From: Elusimicrobiota bacterium
GTDB lineage: Bacteria; Elusimicrobiota; Elusimicrobia; UBA1565; UBA9628
Assembly: GCA_016212855.1 (NCBI GenBank)
Contig: JACRDP010000002.1
Location: 1-64,000 of the forward strand
Reading direction: 5' to 3'
Length of the DNA: 64,000 bases
Under the pieces are notes generated by a model, which worked only from the letters and a program-made list of their open reading frames with translations, searched no databases and had not been told where the DNA came from. Shown piece by piece: positions 62,665 to 64,000 of this stretch; the first letter of the stretch is position 1, and each line of letters starts with the position of its first letter. The position numbers and the translations under genes were made by a program.

Positions 62665-63462
62665 CTAGTCTATTTTACCAAACCGGAGCAGCTCCGTGTT
62701 CGGGTTCTCATAGCCGGGGCCCGCGACCGAGGTCTTCACCCTGCCGACGCCGGGGCAGTAGTAGTCGTACTTCCAGGAACGCCGATTCGCGGCCTCGCGC
62801 TCGCGCATCTTCACGCAGCCGTAGAAGGTTCCGGCCTTGACCGTCACCGCCGCGGAGGAGGAGGCGACGAGGTACTCGACCGAGATCTTGCCGCGTTTGA
62901 CGGTCCAGGTCATGGCCTCGTTGTACGGATAGCGCAGTATGGGTTCACGGCCCTCTTTATCAATTCGCCACACCGACCAGTCGGCCTTCTCGTAGCGTTC
63001 GCTCTTGAGCAGAATGCGTTTGTCGCCCGCGAACAGCCCCGACTGGATCGTACCCGAGGAAACCATCGCCTCGGACTCCTGGCGCATCGCCCGGCCGCCG
63101 CTGGCGCTGTCGACGTAGACCCAGGTGCGGCCGGGATCGGTCGGGAAATAGTCGGGACACTTTAAAAGGCCGAGCTTGGCGCGGGTCACGCAGGCCGGCT
63201 GCTTCGGGAAGTCGCGCGCCGCGGCCTCGTAATGCGTCCGCGCCTCTTCGCAGCGACCGAAGGTGGCGCGATAGAGCTCGGCCGCGCGCAGGCGCACCTC
63301 GCACGAGCGCGGATCCTTCGGGCGCGAGGCGAGGAATTTTTCGTAGTGACGCACCGCCTGCACCGGACGGCGAGCGTCCTCTTGGATCGTGCCCGAGAGA
63401 AAGTGATAGGTGTCGCAGCCTGCGAGCAGGAGAGCCGCGGCGGCGAGGGCGAAGGATCTCAC
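62665..63462 (-). CDS. Lipoprotein with TPR-like N-terminal region
   Basis: 265 aa from a GTG overlapping the upstream stop (GTGA). Lipobox LLLAGC (lipidation at Cys16). The next roughly 90 residues contain two TPR-like helical pairs (AVRHYEKFLASRPKD; ARTHYEAAARDFPK). The C-terminal half is a beta-rich domain (GRTWVYVDSASGG ... YNEAMTWTVKRG ... KYDYYCPGVGRVKTSVAGPGYE). The final part resembles uncharacterised envelope proteins ending in a PGVG segment. Function unknown. Confidence 0.8.
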   Translation of the reverse strand: MRSFALAAAALLLAGCDTYHFLSGTIQEDARRPVQAVRHYEKFLASRPKDPRSCEVRLRAAELYRATFGRCEEARTHYEAAARDFPKQPACVTRAKLGLLKCPDYFPTDPGRTWVYVDSASGGRAMRQESEAMVSSGTIQSGLFAGDKRILLKSERYEKADWSVWRIDKEGREPILRYPYNEAMTWTVKRGKISVEYLVASSSAAVTVKAGTFYGCVKMREREAANRRSWKYDYYCPGVGRVKTSVAGPGYENPNTELLRFGKID

Positions 63463-63989
63463 GAGCGAGAGTATGCCACTTTCAGGCGGCGGACCAGAAT
63501 GGGAACGAGGATCATCGCGCCGAGCACGATCAGCATGGTCGTGTTCGGGTCTTTGAAGTATTGATTGAGGCGCAAGGTCGTGAAGGCGATGACGGCGTAG
63601 TAGATCATGTCGCCGGCGATCGCGATCGCCCAGCCCGCGACGAAGCCGTGGCCCGCCGCCATGGCCGCCGCGCGGCCGGTCATCGGGTCCACGCCGAAGG
63701 CGATCAGGATCAAGGTGAAGGGCCCCGCGCCGACGCCGCCGTACAGGGCCGCCGTCTTGTCCATCGTCGCCTTCATGACGGCGGCGACTTTGGCGACGAA
63801 CTCGACGCGCTTGCCGATATAGACGAGCAGGCGCAGGACCGGCTCGAAGAGGAAGGCGAGGATCACGTCCGAGACGAAGTACAGAAACGCGGTGACGGGC
63901 CAGGCGAGCGCGTATTGGCGCGCGAGCAGGACGCCGGCGGGAATGCCGCCGCCGACGGGAATCAGGAAAAGCATCAGCACCGCGAGCAT
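63459..63989 (-). CDS. Small multi-span membrane protein
   Basis: 176 aa, four to five hydrophobic spans: VLMLFLIPVGGGIPAGVLLA, PVTAFLYFVSDVILAFLF, FTLILIAFGVDPMTGRAAAM, AIAIAGDMIYYAVIAF and TTMLIVLGAMILVPILV. The GxGxxP and repeated Gly-rich half-helices recall the small multidrug-export/DedA-like pattern, but I cannot assign a family. An upstream TAAAAT (64000-63995) ends 5 nt before the ATG, so the start looks complete. Coupled by GTGA to the lipoprotein gene. Confidence 0.7.
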   Translation of the reverse strand: MLAVLMLFLIPVGGGIPAGVLLARQYALAWPVTAFLYFVSDVILAFLFEPVLRLLVYIGKRVEFVAKVAAVMKATMDKTAALYGGVGAGPFTLILIAFGVDPMTGRAAAMAAGHGFVAGWAIAIAGDMIYYAVIAFTTLRLNQYFKDPNTTMLIVLGAMILVPILVRRLKVAYSRS

Positions 63990-64000
63990 GGGAGATTTTA

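Overview
The window is a high-GC stretch of a diderm (Gram-negative type) bacterial chromosome. Outer-membrane architecture is indicated by a TolC-family channel, an RND pump, two lipoproteins with clear lipoboxes and a giant secreted beta-helix protein. Giant Gly-rich beta-helix proteins, a GYF_2/coiled-coil protein and very tightly packed operons suggest Elusimicrobiota or a similar deep-branching group. That placement is an impression from protein style, not a phylogenetic result. No rRNA, tRNA, CRISPR array or transposase gene was seen.

Layout. 1-9497 (minus): the first 3,165 codons of one giant secreted protein that runs off the left edge. It has a signal peptide, two Ig-like/LamG pairs, three tandem beta-helix cassettes and a duplicated Gly-rich block. 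9602-10689 (minus): two response regulators. 10784-12525: two coiled-coil proteins, the second with a GYF_2-like head. 12546-14673: groES-groEL with a sigma70-type promoter and a CIRCE operator. 14682-16916: a toxin-antitoxin pair, two paralogous rhodaneses and an unknown membrane protein. 17138-22282: yggS-DUF167, then mtnA-pyk-cutA-flavoreductase-maf. 22242-26804: a histidine kinase diverging from a kinase-like ATPase lacking the phospho-accepting His, then a Yip1-like protein and a pteridine-reductase-like SDR. 26811-33386 (minus): folB-queD, then ECF sigma, zinc-finger anti-sigma, tolC, RND pump and DUF2892, with no membrane-fusion protein gene. 33519-42643: trxB-lipA-pdhA-pdhB-pdhC-lpdA-lipB-phospholipase D, a compact lipoylation plus 2-oxoacid dehydrogenase operon. 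42662-44691: a GlpT/UhpT-like transporter and a HAD phosphatase. 44753-51713 (minus): aldehyde dehydrogenase, two crotonases, a PaaA-like diiron protein, a membrane protein, a 3-hydroxyacyl-CoA dehydrogenase broken by one TAG codon, a small basic protein and a dipeptidase. 51900-59194: an adenylate cyclase fused to an HExxH domain, thioesterase, aminotransferase, MsbA-like ABC exporter, DUF805-SRPBCC protein and HAD hydrolase. 59313-63989 (minus): lipoproteins, glycerol kinase, a RecB-like nuclease and a membrane protein.

Cross-cutting signals. (1) About a dozen transcription units have a -10 box (often GCTANANT) ending only 5-9 nt before the start codon, which predicts widespread leaderless mRNAs. 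(2) Three intergenic hairpins (33409-33482, 51731-51804, 59197-59249) share a terminal signature near GGkGyCwGrC but have unrelated stems, so they look like a dispersed palindromic element family. (3) Most operon junctions are 4-nt ATGA/GTGA/TTGA overlaps, implying heavy translational coupling.

The strongest candidates for new biology are the cyclase-metalloprotease fusion, the leaderless promoter architecture, the hairpin family, the MFP-less sigma-controlled efflux operon and the reduced Paa-type cluster.
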